A DNA stretch of 64,000 bases from Jiella avicenniae (GTDB taxonomy: Bacteria; Pseudomonadota; Alphaproteobacteria; Rhizobiales; Rhizobiaceae): contig NZ_JAJUWU010000018.1 of NCBI RefSeq assembly GCF_021390325.1, positions 112,533-176,532 on the forward strand, written 5' to 3'. This document shows positions 26,800 to 35,311 of this stretch, piece after piece. The notes beneath the pieces are model-generated. The model worked only from the letters and a program-made list of their open reading frames with translations. It was not told the DNA's origin and did not search any database. The position numbers and the translations under genes are program-made. Position 1 is the first letter of the stretch; the number at the start of each line of letters is the position of its first letter.

Positions 26800-26865
26800 T
26801 CATTCCGGCGCCGCGCCACTATCACCCTCCCTGACGCAATGCACCGAAACGACAGGGAGAGCGCC

Positions 26866-27786
26866 ATGGCAGAGGCACAGCGGATCGACGGCAAGGCAGT
26901 CGCAGCACGGATCGTCGATGGCGTGAAGGCCGGCGTGGCAAAACTGACGGGGGAGACCGGCGTGGTTCCCGGCCTCGCCGTCGTCATCGTCGGCGAGGAT
27001 CCGGCGAGCCAGGTCTATGTCGGCTCGAAGGCGAAGATGGCCAGCGAGTGCGGCTTCAAGTCGATCAAGCACGAGCTCCCCGCCGAGACCAGCGAAGAGA
27101 CGCTTCTGAAGGTCGTGCGCGATCTCAACGAGGATCCGGAAGTCCACGGCATCCTCGTCCAGCTTCCCCTGCCCGAGCACGTCGACGAGGCCAAGGTCAT
27201 CCAGACCATCGATCCCGACAAGGACGTCGACGGCTTCCATCTGATCAACGTCGGACGCCTGTCGACGGGCGATACCGCAGCGGCCTTCGTGCCCTGCACG
27301 CCGGCTGGCTCGATGCTGCTGATCCGCGAGGTGCTCGGCGACGACCTCTCCGGCAAGAACGCCGTCATCGTCGGCCGCTCGAACATCGTCGGCAAGCCGA
27401 TGGCGCAGCTCCTGCTCGCCGCCAACGCCACCGTCACCATCGCCCATTCGCGGACGAAGGATCTCGCCGGCGTCTGCCGCGGGGCGGACATCCTGGTCGC
27501 GGCGGTCGGGCGGCCGGAAATGCTGACCGGCGACTACGTCAAGGACGGCGCGGTGGTCGTCGACGTCGGCATCAACCGCATCGAGGCGCCGGAAAAGGGC
27601 CTGAAGGAGGACGGCACGCCGAAGACCCGTCTGGTCGGCGACGTGAACTACGCCGAGGCGGCGGCGAAGGCCGCGGCAATCACGCCGGTGCCGGGCGGCG
27701 TCGGGCCGATGACCATCGCCATGCTGATGGCCAACACGCTGCGCTCGGCCTGCCGGGCGGCGGGAACGACGCCGCCGGCGCTCTGA
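26866..27786 (+). CDS. folD: Methylenetetrahydrofolate dehydrogenase/cyclohydrolase
   Basis: A 306-residue bifunctional enzyme converting 5,10-methylene-THF to 10-formyl-THF with NADP. Signature text is complete: [11 protein letters not shown] with Tyr51 and Lys55 of the active site, [36 protein letters not shown] and [15 protein letters not shown]. The ATG at 26866 has GGGAG upstream; an ATG at 26839 would add nine residues not usual in the family. It supplies one-carbon units for purines, formyl-methionine and methionine. Confidence 0.95.
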   Translation: MAEAQRIDGKAVAARIVDGVKAGVAKLTGETGVVPGLAVVIVGEDPASQVYVGSKAKMASECGFKSIKHELPAETSEETLLKVVRDLNEDPEVHGILVQLPLPEHVDEAKVIQTIDPDKDVDGFHLINVGRLSTGDTAAAFVPCTPAGSMLLIREVLGDDLSGKNAVIVGRSNIVGKPMAQLLLAANATVTIAHSRTKDLAGVCRGADILVAAVGRPEMLTGDYVKDGAVVVDVGINRIEAPEKGLKEDGTPKTRLVGDVNYAEAAAKAAAITPVPGGVGPMTIAMLMANTLRSACRAAGTTPPAL

Positions 27787-28237
27787 ACGCCCGTCGCTCG
27801 GTCAGTCCGGCTGAGCGGCCACCTTCCGCGGCTCGTCGCCCCAGGGATCTTCCCGGCCCCGCCACGACGGAATCATCCATGGTGCAGACCGTCGCCGGCT
27901 GAAGACGACCCCACAGATGCGGTCGGGCTCTGCAGGCAGGACGGCCGGGCGATGTGAAGGCATTTGATGAATGGGGGTCAGAGGACGGTTCGACCCTTCG
28001 CAAGGTCGAACCGTCCGAGTCGCCTCCCCGGCAACTCCCGCCGCGGCAACGCATTTGCTCGTTGCTCTCCGTGGGTATCCACGATGTCGTCAATACTATG
28101 GCCCGCTACCCCAGGGTAGTGACAGGAATCCCCTTCCCCAAGGATTTGGCAACTCTCGTTAATGAATCCCTACTTCATCCACAGGCAAATGCCCGGGACC
28201 TCGCCACGGCCCTCGCAAAAGCGCAGCCGGCCGGCGC
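27787..28237. other. Intergenic region with a strong inverted repeat
   Basis: No gene is supported in 451 bases between the convergent folD and transglycosylase genes. A perfect 13-base inverted repeat occupies 27983-28016 and is listed separately. A weak ORF running through 27954-28496 overlaps the transglycosylase and has no protein-like composition. Confidence 0.4.
27983..28016. repeat. Perfect 13-base inverted repeat
   Basis: GGACGGTTCGACC and GGTCGAACCGTCC are separated by an eight-base loop (CTTCGCAA). It lies between two convergent genes. No T-run follows on either strand within a few bases. It could be a bidirectional transcript end, a protein-binding palindrome or part of a dispersed element. 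Confidence 0.75.
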
Positions 28238-29473
28238 TCACAGCCGTGCGACGAGGGCCCTCGACGGCCAGCAGGTCTCCGGCAGGCCGAGCCTCGCCTC
28301 CGCCTCGCCGATCGAGCGGCGGGTCTTGAAGCCGGCGAGCCCGTCCACCGCGCCGACGTCGCGCCCGTTCGCAACGAGCTTCTCCTGCATCCGGAAGACG
28401 TCGCCACGGGTCAGCCGGTCGGTCTTCCGCCACGCCCCCACCAGCGGCCCGGCGCCCTGGATCCGATCGGCGACATGGCCGACGAACAGGGCGTAGAGGT
28501 CGGAGTTGTTGTATTCCTTGATGACGTAGAAGTTCGGCGTGGCGACGAAGCTCGGGCCGAGACGGCCGGCCGGAAACAACAGATGGCCGGTGGCCGAGAG
28601 TTCGTCTTTCGGGAACGTTCGTCCGGCGACGCGCGAGACGCCGGCATCCACCAGATCGCCGATCCTGTACGCCTTGTCCGGCCCCTCGCCGCGGCAGGAG
28701 ACCGCAGCCGGGATCTCCGCCTCGAAGCCCCAGTCGCGGCCGGCCTGCCAGCCGGCGGCCTTCAGGTAGTTGGCGATCGAGGCGAGCGTGTCGGGCACCG
28801 AATTCCAGATGTCCCGGCGCCCGTCCCCGTCGAAGTCGACGGCATATTTCAAAAACTTCGTCGGCATGAACTGGGGCTGGCCGAGGGCGCCGGCCCAGGA
28901 AGATTTCATCTCCGAGACCTTCAGATGCCCGTCGGCGACGATCTTCAAGGCCGCGACCAGCTCCTCGCGGAACATCGCCTTCCGGCGCGAGAGAAAGGCC
29001 TTGGTGCCGAGCACCTCGAAGGCGTTCATCGGGATCTTCGCCGCGCCGAAGGCCGATTCGCGCCCCCAGATGGCGAGGATGATCGGCGCCGGCACGCCGT
29101 AGCGCTGCTCGATGCGGGAGAGAAGATCGCCGTAGCGCGACCGAAGCTTTCGCGCCGTGGCGGCGTTGCCGGCGACCGCGCGCTCGGACAGATAGTCGGC
29201 GCCGCTCTTGAACTCCGACTGGAAATTGATCTCGGCGACGGTGTCCTTGCCGCCGGGCAGGACGAGGTCAGGCAGCTTGGTGTCGGCAGAGACGCCGGTG
29301 AAGGCCGCGTCGAAGACGCCGCGCGGCACGCCTTCGGCCCTCGCCGCCGGCCAGATGTCGGCTTCGAGAAACGTGCGGAAGCCGGCGTCGAGCGAGGCGG
29401 CGCGGGCCGGCGCGGCAGCCGTGATCGCGAGAAGAAGGAGGACGAGCAAGAGACGGCAGAGACGATCGATCAT
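28238..29473 (-). CDS. MltB-type lytic murein transglycosylase
   Basis: A 411-residue periplasmic enzyme that cleaves glycan strands to 1,6-anhydromuropeptides. A Sec signal peptide (hydrophobic LLLVLLLLAITAA, cleavage near ARAA, residue 26) precedes the SLT_2 catalytic domain (about 30-330). The catalytic acid is Glu139 in AIWGRESAFG; ALGQPQFMPTKFLKYAVDFDGDGRRDIW is characteristic. A C-terminal PG_binding_1 domain (about 345-405: DVFRMQEKLVANGRDVGAVDGLAG) follows. The ATG at 29473 is the only start that leads directly into the signal peptide. Confidence 0.93.
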   Translation of the reverse strand: MIDRLCRLLLVLLLLAITAAAPARAASLDAGFRTFLEADIWPAARAEGVPRGVFDAAFTGVSADTKLPDLVLPGGKDTVAEINFQSEFKSGADYLSERAVAGNAATARKLRSRYGDLLSRIEQRYGVPAPIILAIWGRESAFGAAKIPMNAFEVLGTKAFLSRRKAMFREELVAALKIVADGHLKVSEMKSSWAGALGQPQFMPTKFLKYAVDFDGDGRRDIWNSVPDTLASIANYLKAAGWQAGRDWGFEAEIPAAVSCRGEGPDKAYRIGDLVDAGVSRVAGRTFPKDELSATGHLLFPAGRLGPSFVATPNFYVIKEYNNSDLYALFVGHVADRIQGAGPLVGAWRKTDRLTRGDVFRMQEKLVANGRDVGAVDGLAGFKTRRSIGEAEARLGLPETCWPSRALVARL

Positions 29474-29704
29474 GCCATCAGTGATAACGGTACGGCGGCA
29501 CCGCCGAAAGCCTCTTTCCGGGGCACCCCGGTCAACGCCCCTCGAAGACCGGCTGCGCATTGCCGAGGGATCCAGCCGGTGCCTCGCCGCTGCTCGAAGC
29601 CGGTCGTTCCGTCGGCCATCACGCTCTTTCCGAAGCGGCCCCGGCGTTCCGCGACGTTTGGACACGACCACGCACCACAAGCCCCGGCAAGCGTGGCCTG
29701 AAAC

Positions 29705-29733
29705 GCAAAAAACCCGGCATCGAGGATGCCGGG
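29705..29733 (-). terminator. Terminator of the lipoprotein gene at 29773
   Basis: On the minus strand CCCGGCATC pairs with GATGCCGGG around a three-base loop and is followed by TTTTTT, about 40 bases after the stop. Confidence 0.88.
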
Positions 29734-29772
29734 CCAAAGCGCCGAGACGCCAGCCGTCGGGACGTTCGTCCC

Positions 29773-30405
29773 TCAGCTGTTCATCGCGCGAAGATCGTTG
29801 ATGTAGTTCTTCGGCAGATGCAGCGGGCTCGGCGTCTTGAAGCCCATGTGGCGGGCAATGTCGCCGACGAAGGCGCTGCAATTGTAGGTCGCCGCGTTCC
29901 AGACGGGACTGCGGTCCTGAAGATCGTGGATATAGGCGGCGATCTCCTGATACTGCGCCGCAGTCAGCGGGATCGTCCACTCGGCAAGGAGATACTGGCG
30001 CTCGGTGTCACCGTCGCTCGCGCCGGTCTCGGAGGGGACCGGGAGGATGTGGCCGACCATGTAGGGGATGACGCTGGTCGATGCGGGATGGAGCCCGGCG
30101 ACTTCCGTCATGCTCGGAACCAGCGTCCCGGTCGAATCGTAGGGCACACGGCCGTTCGCGTCGAACTGGCCGAAGACCACGAAGGTATGGCCATAGCTCT
30201 CGGCGTTTCGGGCGCGGAAGGAGATGAAATAGGGCTTTGCCTCGTTGACCGTCGGGGCATAGGCCGCCGGCTGCACCAGGCTTCCCGCGGTGGTCACCGG
30301 CGCTCCGGCCATCACGGTGCTGCGGTTGGAGGCCGAGGACGTGCATCCGGCGACGGTGAGACTCAGAAGAGCCGCGGCCGCAAGCCGAAGAAATGAGGGG
30401 AGCAT
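29773..30405 (-). CDS. Lipoprotein, possible NlpC/P60-like (permuted papain fold)
   Basis: A 210-residue lipoprotein with signal LRLAAAALLSLTVAGC (lipobox Cys21). The mature part has SYGHTFVVFG near residue 70 and YNCSAFVGDIARHMG near residue 174. A His before a strand and an NCS-x-FV helix start are the arrangement of permuted NlpC/P60 hydrolases, so it may be a cysteine peptidase or amidase of the envelope. That reading is tentative; homologues are mostly annotated as hypothetical. It has its own terminator. Confidence 0.7.
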   Translation of the reverse strand: MLPSFLRLAAAALLSLTVAGCTSSASNRSTVMAGAPVTTAGSLVQPAAYAPTVNEAKPYFISFRARNAESYGHTFVVFGQFDANGRVPYDSTGTLVPSMTEVAGLHPASTSVIPYMVGHILPVPSETGASDGDTERQYLLAEWTIPLTAAQYQEIAAYIHDLQDRSPVWNAATYNCSAFVGDIARHMGFKTPSPLHLPKNYINDLRAMNS

Positions 30406-30715
30406 TGTGCCGCCTTTCCAGAAAACGAAACGTGGTTACCCCGACCGGCTCGCGGGTCTGTCGAGCAACAATCACGACGCGTCCATCGCACTTGCACCCG
30501 ATCCCGGGTGCGGCGTGGCGTCATGTCACGCTATCGATGCTCCAGCCATGGAGCGCAGCGCTTGTCTTCTTGCCGAAGATCTCGATTCCGATCACCGGAT
30601 CAAGAATGCGCTTGCATTGTGTCGGTTCCGTCACCGACGGCCGCCGGTCGTTTTGACGCGGGCGGCGAAAGAGAACGGGGAGGCCGCAAGCAGCCTCCCC
30701 GACGTCTGTCAGGGA
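30406..30715. other. Intergenic region with short palindrome and possible kinase remnant
   Basis: No intact gene in 310 bases. GCACCCG-ATCC-CGGGTGC forms a hairpin at about 30495-30512. A short plus-strand reading at 30548-30619 gives a peptide ending DHRIKNALAL, like the H-box of HWE histidine kinases; this may be chance. The right end holds the terminator of the small lipoprotein gene. Confidence 0.3.
30677..30700 (-). terminator. Terminator of the 48-residue lipoprotein gene
   Basis: GGGGAGGC pairs with GCCTCCCC around an eight-base loop; on the minus strand the stem is followed by the T-rich GTTCTCTTT. Confidence 0.65.
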
Positions 30716-30862
30716 TCAACCCTTGGTGACGTAAGCCGGCTCGGAGTAGACCGGCTCGGCGACCGGGGCCTTGCCCTTGCCCTTGCCGATGCCCTTGCCC
30801 ATGCAGCCAGCGAAGGTTGCGAGAGCGAAGCACGCGACCGATGCGATGATGACTTTCTTCAT
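30716..30862 (-). CDS. Small 48-residue lipoprotein with Gly-Lys repeats
   Basis: The encoded peptide starts MKKVIIASVACFALATFAGC, a clear lipoprotein signal with lipobox Cys20. The mature part is only 28 residues: MGKGIGKGKGKAPVAEPVY and then SEPAYVTKG, with a strongly basic GKGKGKGK-like stretch behind the lipid anchor. AGGTAGCT lies before the ATG and a terminator after the stop, so it is very likely a real gene. Function is unknown; the basic tail could contact phospholipid or peptidoglycan. It resembles the many tiny entericidin-like lipoproteins in style but not in sequence. Confidence 0.75.
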   Translation of the reverse strand: MKKVIIASVACFALATFAGCMGKGIGKGKGKAPVAEPVYSEPAYVTKG

Positions 30863-31317
30863 AGTAGCTACCTATTCGTGTCTGTCGGTTGGTTGCCGCA
30901 GTTCAAATTCCCGACGCGTTTGCGGCCGGTGCGTTCGGAACCTGTTGCCAAAACACGCTACCGACAAGTGCCCAAAAGCCACAGTTACCGCCGAACCTCA
31001 GAACCCTAACCTACGTATCGTTAACAATTTGTTTCAAACCTGCTTTCCGGCGTCACGAAAGCCCTGTCGGCAAGGGGTTCGAGAGATTTGCGGCGACGCC
31101 TGCCCGTCTCGCGAGGGGGCGTGGCGGACGTGCCGCATCCGCCGGCAAATCGCACCGTTGGAAATCAACGGTCTGGCTGGCGAGGGAGAAGCCGGGGCGA
31201 CTCGCTGCGGATGCCCGAAGGCCACGAATCGGCGACGCCGCTGCGGGCGTGCGGCACAACCGCTGCAAGCAACGACCGGATCTTTTCTTGGGAATTATTT
31301 GCCGGCTCGCCATCCCC
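30863..31317. other. Intergenic region
   Basis: No gene is supported in 455 bases. The AT-richer part near 31000-31035 (with TATCGTTAACAA) is likely promoter DNA for the small lipoprotein gene on the minus strand. Confidence 0.35.
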
Positions 31318-31932
31318 TCAGCGGGAGAGCGGGGCCGGCGGCAGGATTTCGGCCGGCACCGCGGGTGCCATCCCTCCCCGCTCCGCCACCTCGGCCTCGG
31401 TCGTCAGCACCGAACCCGGCGGTCCCTTGATGACGACGTGCGCTTCGCGGATCGCGGCCCGGTTCTGATCGAGGACCATGCCGCGCTCGGCTTCGACGAG
31501 CGCCTCGGCGGGCTGTCCCGTGGCGGCGACGAATGCGGCGCCGAGTTCCTCGCGGGTGTTGGCGCAGTTCTGATAGGCCGTCGACGCGACGACGTCGTCG
31601 GACAGACCCGAGGTCACCTGCTTGACGCTCTCGTCGTAATTGCAGAAGGCGTCGGCGCGCAGCGCCGCGTCGAGGGTGCCCGTCACCGGGCCGTAGCGCT
31701 GGGCGAGGACCGCCTTGCGGGCGTTGTAGTCGTTCAGATAGGTCTTGCGCAGGGCCAGTCGGCACTGCGCGTAGACCAGTTCGCCCGGCCGGATGAGAAG
31801 GCTCTGGCAATGGGCGTCGTCGGCCGGGTCCTCGGGATTCATCACCTCCGCGATATCGCCGCTCGCGGAAACGCAGCCCGACAGGGCAGCGGAAAGAACC
31901 AGGGAAGCGGCGGCGAAGGCCATCAGGCGCAT
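31318..31932 (-). CDS. Hypothetical lipoprotein
   Basis: A 204-residue protein with signal MRLMAFAAASLVLSAALSGC and lipobox Cys20. The mature part is helical with four cysteines (for example AHCQSLL, YAQCRLAL, AFCNYD, YQNCANTREELG), spaced as if in two disulphides. I do not recognise the family. The ATG at 31932 is chosen to begin the signal; an ATG three codons later also works. It has no clear operon partner. Confidence 0.65.
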   Translation of the reverse strand: MRLMAFAAASLVLSAALSGCVSASGDIAEVMNPEDPADDAHCQSLLIRPGELVYAQCRLALRKTYLNDYNARKAVLAQRYGPVTGTLDAALRADAFCNYDESVKQVTSGLSDDVVASTAYQNCANTREELGAAFVAATGQPAEALVEAERGMVLDQNRAAIREAHVVIKGPPGSVLTTEAEVAERGGMAPAVPAEILPPAPLSR

Positions 31933-32172
31933 GGCGGTCAATCCAAAAGGGCGTCGGTTCCTCCGACGGCCCGCAGTTGTTCGGGACGAGGCGAGCGGCC
32001 CGACCATCCGCGATGGTTCGGCGCCCGAGACCCCTGCCCCGAAATACACGAATTCGGGACGAAGCCGGGATCATTCGGATCGGCCGGCCAAGCCCGGACC
32101 TCGTGAAGTTCATTGCGGCGAAGGTGTGGCGTAGCCCCCTCCGCCGCCTTGAACCGAAAGGAAAAATTCCGG

Positions 32173-32541
32173 CTATTGCGCGGGGACCACGTCGCGCACG
32201 GCCGATTCCAGCGCCTCGGTCGTCTTCTTGGCGGCGCAGGTTCGGCGCGGACTGACGACCGCCTGCTGGTCGAGGTCACCGCGATCGATCGGACAGACCT
32301 CGTGGGCGATGTCCGGCGACACCGTCACGGTCAGCGGGATGTCGGAAATCTTGCGCGACAGCTTCGAGGCGAGCGAGGTCTTGACGCCCCAGTCGCCGAG
32401 CGAGACCTCCACCAGCATCGACTGTTCGTCGGCGGCGACCGGATCGTCCGCCGCAGCCGGCGCCGTCTGGGCCGACGCGGCCGAGGCCGCGACCACGACC
32501 GCCAGGGTCGACGCGACGAGCCGGCGGCGCCGTTTCAGCAT
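32173..32541 (-). CDS. Hypothetical secreted protein
   Basis: A 122-residue protein starting MLKRRRRLVASTLAVVVAAS, a basic Sec signal with cleavage near ASAQ (residue 26). The mature part has PLTVTVSPDIAHEVCPIDRGDL and a second Cys in RRTCAAKK. No family is recognised. The long frame continuing upstream to 32907 has poor composition, so I use the ATG at 32541. Confidence 0.55.
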   Translation of the reverse strand: MLKRRRRLVASTLAVVVAASAASAQTAPAAADDPVAADEQSMLVEVSLGDWGVKTSLASKLSRKISDIPLTVTVSPDIAHEVCPIDRGDLDQQAVVSPRRTCAAKKTTEALESAVRDVVPAQ

Positions 32542-33099
32542 TCGTCTCGACCCATCCTCAAGCAGCGTGCCCATCGCCTCCGCGCTCCCAACAGTGTTGC
32601 GTCCCACGAACCGGAACTCTTCCGTATCCTCGCCTGCCTCTGCCGGCGGTGCGATGCCGATATGTGGATCCGACCTCGTCGATGGCCAGGCGAATGTCGG
32701 CCAACCGAATGTCGGGATCCGCGAGGCCCTCGGCGAGTTCGCGCCACGCCGGTCTCCGACACGGCGAGGTCCGGCGGGCGAGCGCCCAGGCCGGCGAACC
32801 CGCTTTCGCAGCGGACCCGTCCCACGCCGCGCAAAGGCTGGTGCTCCGGCCTTCGAAGTCAATCGTCCCGCGAGGAATTTCGCCGGCTTTGATACTGCAT
32901 TGCACAATCGAACGCACCAGTGCCTGCAGCACGGGACGCCCCAAGGGAAGGAGTGACCCGGTTACGATCGATGACGCCGATTATTCAATAGAAATCCGCC
33001 GTTCGTACGAAATGTCATGGCTGCCATGCCATTGTGCACCGCAGCATCAATGGATATCTCTGGCCTCGACACCGTCCCATCCAAGTAACGAGGCATCCG
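32542..33099. other. Intergenic region, possible decayed coding sequence
   Basis: No intact gene in 558 bases. On the minus strand, roughly 32650-32760 has a codon pattern like real genes here (translation AWRELAEGLADPDIRLADIR), but the frame around it has low-quality text on both sides. It may be a decayed gene, or chance in GC-rich DNA. Confidence 0.3.
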
Positions 33100-33447
33100 A
33101 TGAAGACGAAACTCGTCACCGCAGCCGCCATCATCGCCGCTGCTGCGACCAGCGCCACGGCCGGTGAACTCAAGCCGGCGGCAGGCCACGCGATTCACCT
33201 CGGCAACGTCCAGGGAGCGGCCTATTACACCGTCGAGGACGACGGCCTGCGCCTCGTCGCGACGGTCGCCGGGGGCGAAACCGGCGATTCCGTCCGCTTC
33301 GTGTCGACCCTTTCCGACGGCCAGACGATGGTCGTCGAAGTCCCCGGGACCGGCGGCCAGAACGCCGAAGCTCTGACCTTCAGGCGGGTCGGCGAGCACG
33401 TCGTCGTCGAGGCGAGCCCCGACCTTCGCGCCGCGATGGCCGACTGA
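33100..33447 (+). CDS. Hypothetical secreted protein
   Basis: A 115-residue protein with signal peptide MKTKLVTAAAIIAAAATSAT (cleavage near ATAG, residue 22). The mature part is predicted beta-rich, with GNVQGAAYYTVEDDGLRLVATVAGG and SDGQTMVVEVPG. No family is recognised. It has a purine-rich site (AACGAGG) upstream and two hairpins right after the stop, so it is probably an independent unit. Confidence 0.65.
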   Translation: MKTKLVTAAAIIAAAATSATAGELKPAAGHAIHLGNVQGAAYYTVEDDGLRLVATVAGGETGDSVRFVSTLSDGQTMVVEVPGTGGQNAEALTFRRVGEHVVVEASPDLRAAMAD

Positions 33448-33452
33448 ACGAG

Positions 33453-33516
33453 AAGGGGGCCGACGCGGCTCCCTTTCTCCTGGCCGGCGCGAAGGGGCGC
33501 GCGCCGGCCGGTTTTG
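33453..33516 (+). terminator. Double terminator after the gene at 33100
   Basis: First hairpin 33453-33476: AAGGGGGCCG pairs with CGGCTCCCTT (one G-T pair), followed by TCTCC. Second hairpin 33482-33509: GGCCGGCGCG pairs with the downstream CGCGCCGGCC, followed by GGTTTT. Confidence 0.7.
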
Positions 33517-33586
33517 CCGATTTTTCATCCATCGCCCGGCCCGAACGACGCTTTCGTCGCGGCGGTTTTGCTGGCATTCTGCCGCC

Positions 33587-34225
33587 ATGACCGAGATCCG
33601 CCCCGGCCCCGGCGACGCCCTCATCGTCGTCGACGTCCAGAACGACTTCTGCGCCGGTGGCGCGCTCGCCGTTCCCGACGGCGACGCCGTGGTGCCGATC
33701 GTCAACCGCCTCGCCCCGGCCTTCGCCGTCAGCGTCCTCACGCAGGACTGGCACACGCCCGGTCACGCCTCCTTCGCTTCGACCCATGGCCGAGAGCCGT
33801 TCGAGACGATCGAACTCGGCTATGGCACTCAGGTTCTGTGGCCCGACCACTGCGTCATGGGCTCGGCCGGCGCGGCCCTGCATCCCGAACTCGCCGTGCC
33901 GACGGCCCAGATGGTGGTGCGCAAGGGCTTCCACCCTGAAGTCGACAGCTATTCCGCCTTCATGGAGGCCGATCACCGGACCCCCACCGGCCTTGCCGGC
34001 TACCTGCGGGAACGCGGCATCGGTCGGCTGTTCGTCTGCGGCCTCGCCACCGACTTCTGCGTCGCCTGGACGGCGATGGACGGGCGGAAGGCCGGCTTCG
34101 AGGTCGCCGTCGTCGAGGACGCCTGCCGGGCGATCGATCTCGACGGCTCGCTCGCAACGGCATGGGACGAGATGACCCGGCTCGGCGTCGGGCGGATCGG
34201 CTCGGGCGACCTTTTGGCGGCATGA
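33587..34225 (+). CDS. pncA: Nicotinamidase
   Basis: A 212-residue isochorismatase-fold amidase. The catalytic triad is Asp16 (ALIVVDVQNDFC), Lys113 (VVRKGFH) and Cys158 (CGLATDFCVAW); metal ligands lie in QDWHTPGH. It hydrolyses nicotinamide to nicotinate and ammonia in NAD salvage. The cobB gene starts four bases after its stop. Because sirtuins release nicotinamide and are inhibited by it, this pairing removes the product of the neighbour and recycles it. Confidence 0.92.
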   Translation: MTEIRPGPGDALIVVDVQNDFCAGGALAVPDGDAVVPIVNRLAPAFAVSVLTQDWHTPGHASFASTHGREPFETIELGYGTQVLWPDHCVMGSAGAALHPELAVPTAQMVVRKGFHPEVDSYSAFMEADHRTPTGLAGYLRERGIGRLFVCGLATDFCVAWTAMDGRKAGFEVAVVEDACRAIDLDGSLATAWDEMTRLGVGRIGSGDLLAA

Positions 34226-34229
34226 CGGG

Positions 34230-34928
34230 ATGACGGCGTCGATCTTCGTCCTGACCGGTGCGGGCATCTCCGCCGAGTCCGGCGTCGCCACCTTTCGCGA
34301 CGTGGGCGGCCTGTGGTCGCAGGTCAGGCTGGAGGACGTCGCGACGCCGGAGGGCTTTCTCCGCGATCCGGCGGCGGTGCACGCCTTCTACAACGCCCGG
34401 CGGGCGAGCCTGCGCGACGCCGAGCCGAACGCGGCGCACCGCGCCCTCGCCCGGCTCCAGCGGGACTATGCCGGCGACGTGACCCTCGTCACGCAGAACA
34501 TCGACGACCTGCACGAACGGGCGGGCTCCCCGGCGGTGATCCACATGCACGGCGAATTGTCGCGCTCGCTCTGCGGCCATTGCGGAGCCAAGGCGGAGGC
34601 CGTCGGCGATCTTTCGACGGCGCTCGCCTGCGCCGCCTGCGGCACCGCCGGAAGCCTGCGGCCCGACGTCGTCTGGTTCGGCGAGATGCCCTACCGGATT
34701 AACGAGATCTACGACCGGCTGATGGATGCCGATCTGTTCGTCTCGATCGGAACGTCGGGCGCCGTCTACCCTGCCGCCGGCTTCGTCGCCGAGGCGCGGT
34801 CGGCGCGCATAAGGACCCTGGAGCTCAATCTCGAGCCCTCCGAGGGCACCAGCCTCTTCGACGAGGCACGGCACGGCCCCGCGACGAAGCTGGTGCCGAC
34901 CTTCGTGGCCGCCGCGCTCGCCGGGTAG
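34230..34928 (+). CDS. cobB: NAD-dependent protein deacylase (sirtuin)
   Basis: A 232-residue sirtuin that removes acyl groups from lysine using NAD. The NAD motif is GAGISAESGVATFRD (residues 10-24), the QNIDDLHERAG motif is at 89-99 and the catalytic His is 107 in HMHGEL. The zinc site is Cys115, Cys118, Cys134 and Cys137. Tyr54 and Arg57 in FYNARRASL match the Tyr-x-x-Arg pair that lets SIRT5-class enzymes bind succinyl and malonyl lysine. It is translationally coupled to pncA. Confidence 0.93.
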   Translation: MTASIFVLTGAGISAESGVATFRDVGGLWSQVRLEDVATPEGFLRDPAAVHAFYNARRASLRDAEPNAAHRALARLQRDYAGDVTLVTQNIDDLHERAGSPAVIHMHGELSRSLCGHCGAKAEAVGDLSTALACAACGTAGSLRPDVVWFGEMPYRINEIYDRLMDADLFVSIGTSGAVYPAAGFVAEARSARIRTLELNLEPSEGTSLFDEARHGPATKLVPTFVAAALAG

Positions 34929-35311
34929 CGCCACCCGTTCCCGCGACCATTCCACGCAGCCGCGTCCTTCCGGCCCGGCCGGAGCCATTCCGAGGGGATG
35001 GCAAACGCCGCGAAAGCGCCGCTTTCGCCCATCACGTTTCGCGTGGGGTACAGCGCCAGCTTGATTTGTCTCCGGCGATACGCGAGACTCTTTCGCATCG
35101 CACAATGTCCCGAATCCAACGATTCGGCCGCCGGGGATCGTCCGCAGGGCGCTCGGCCGGACGGTTTCGACCGTTCCTCACAGTGCCGAGATTTAGCGAT
35201 GTTTTTCAATCATTTGACTTGCGCTCGGCTCATCCTGTGCCCACACTAGCCTAACCCCGAGGGGGGTTTCGGAAGCCCTGTGTTTTCCGACGAGGCGAAT
35301 GGAGGTGGGTG
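34929..35311. other. Intergenic region upstream of prkA
   Basis: No gene in 383 bases. AACCCC-GAGG-GGGGTT forms a short hairpin at about 35253-35268, just before the prkA ribosome binding site. An AT-richer tract at 35195-35220 probably holds the promoter, but no clear box pair is visible. Confidence 0.4.
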
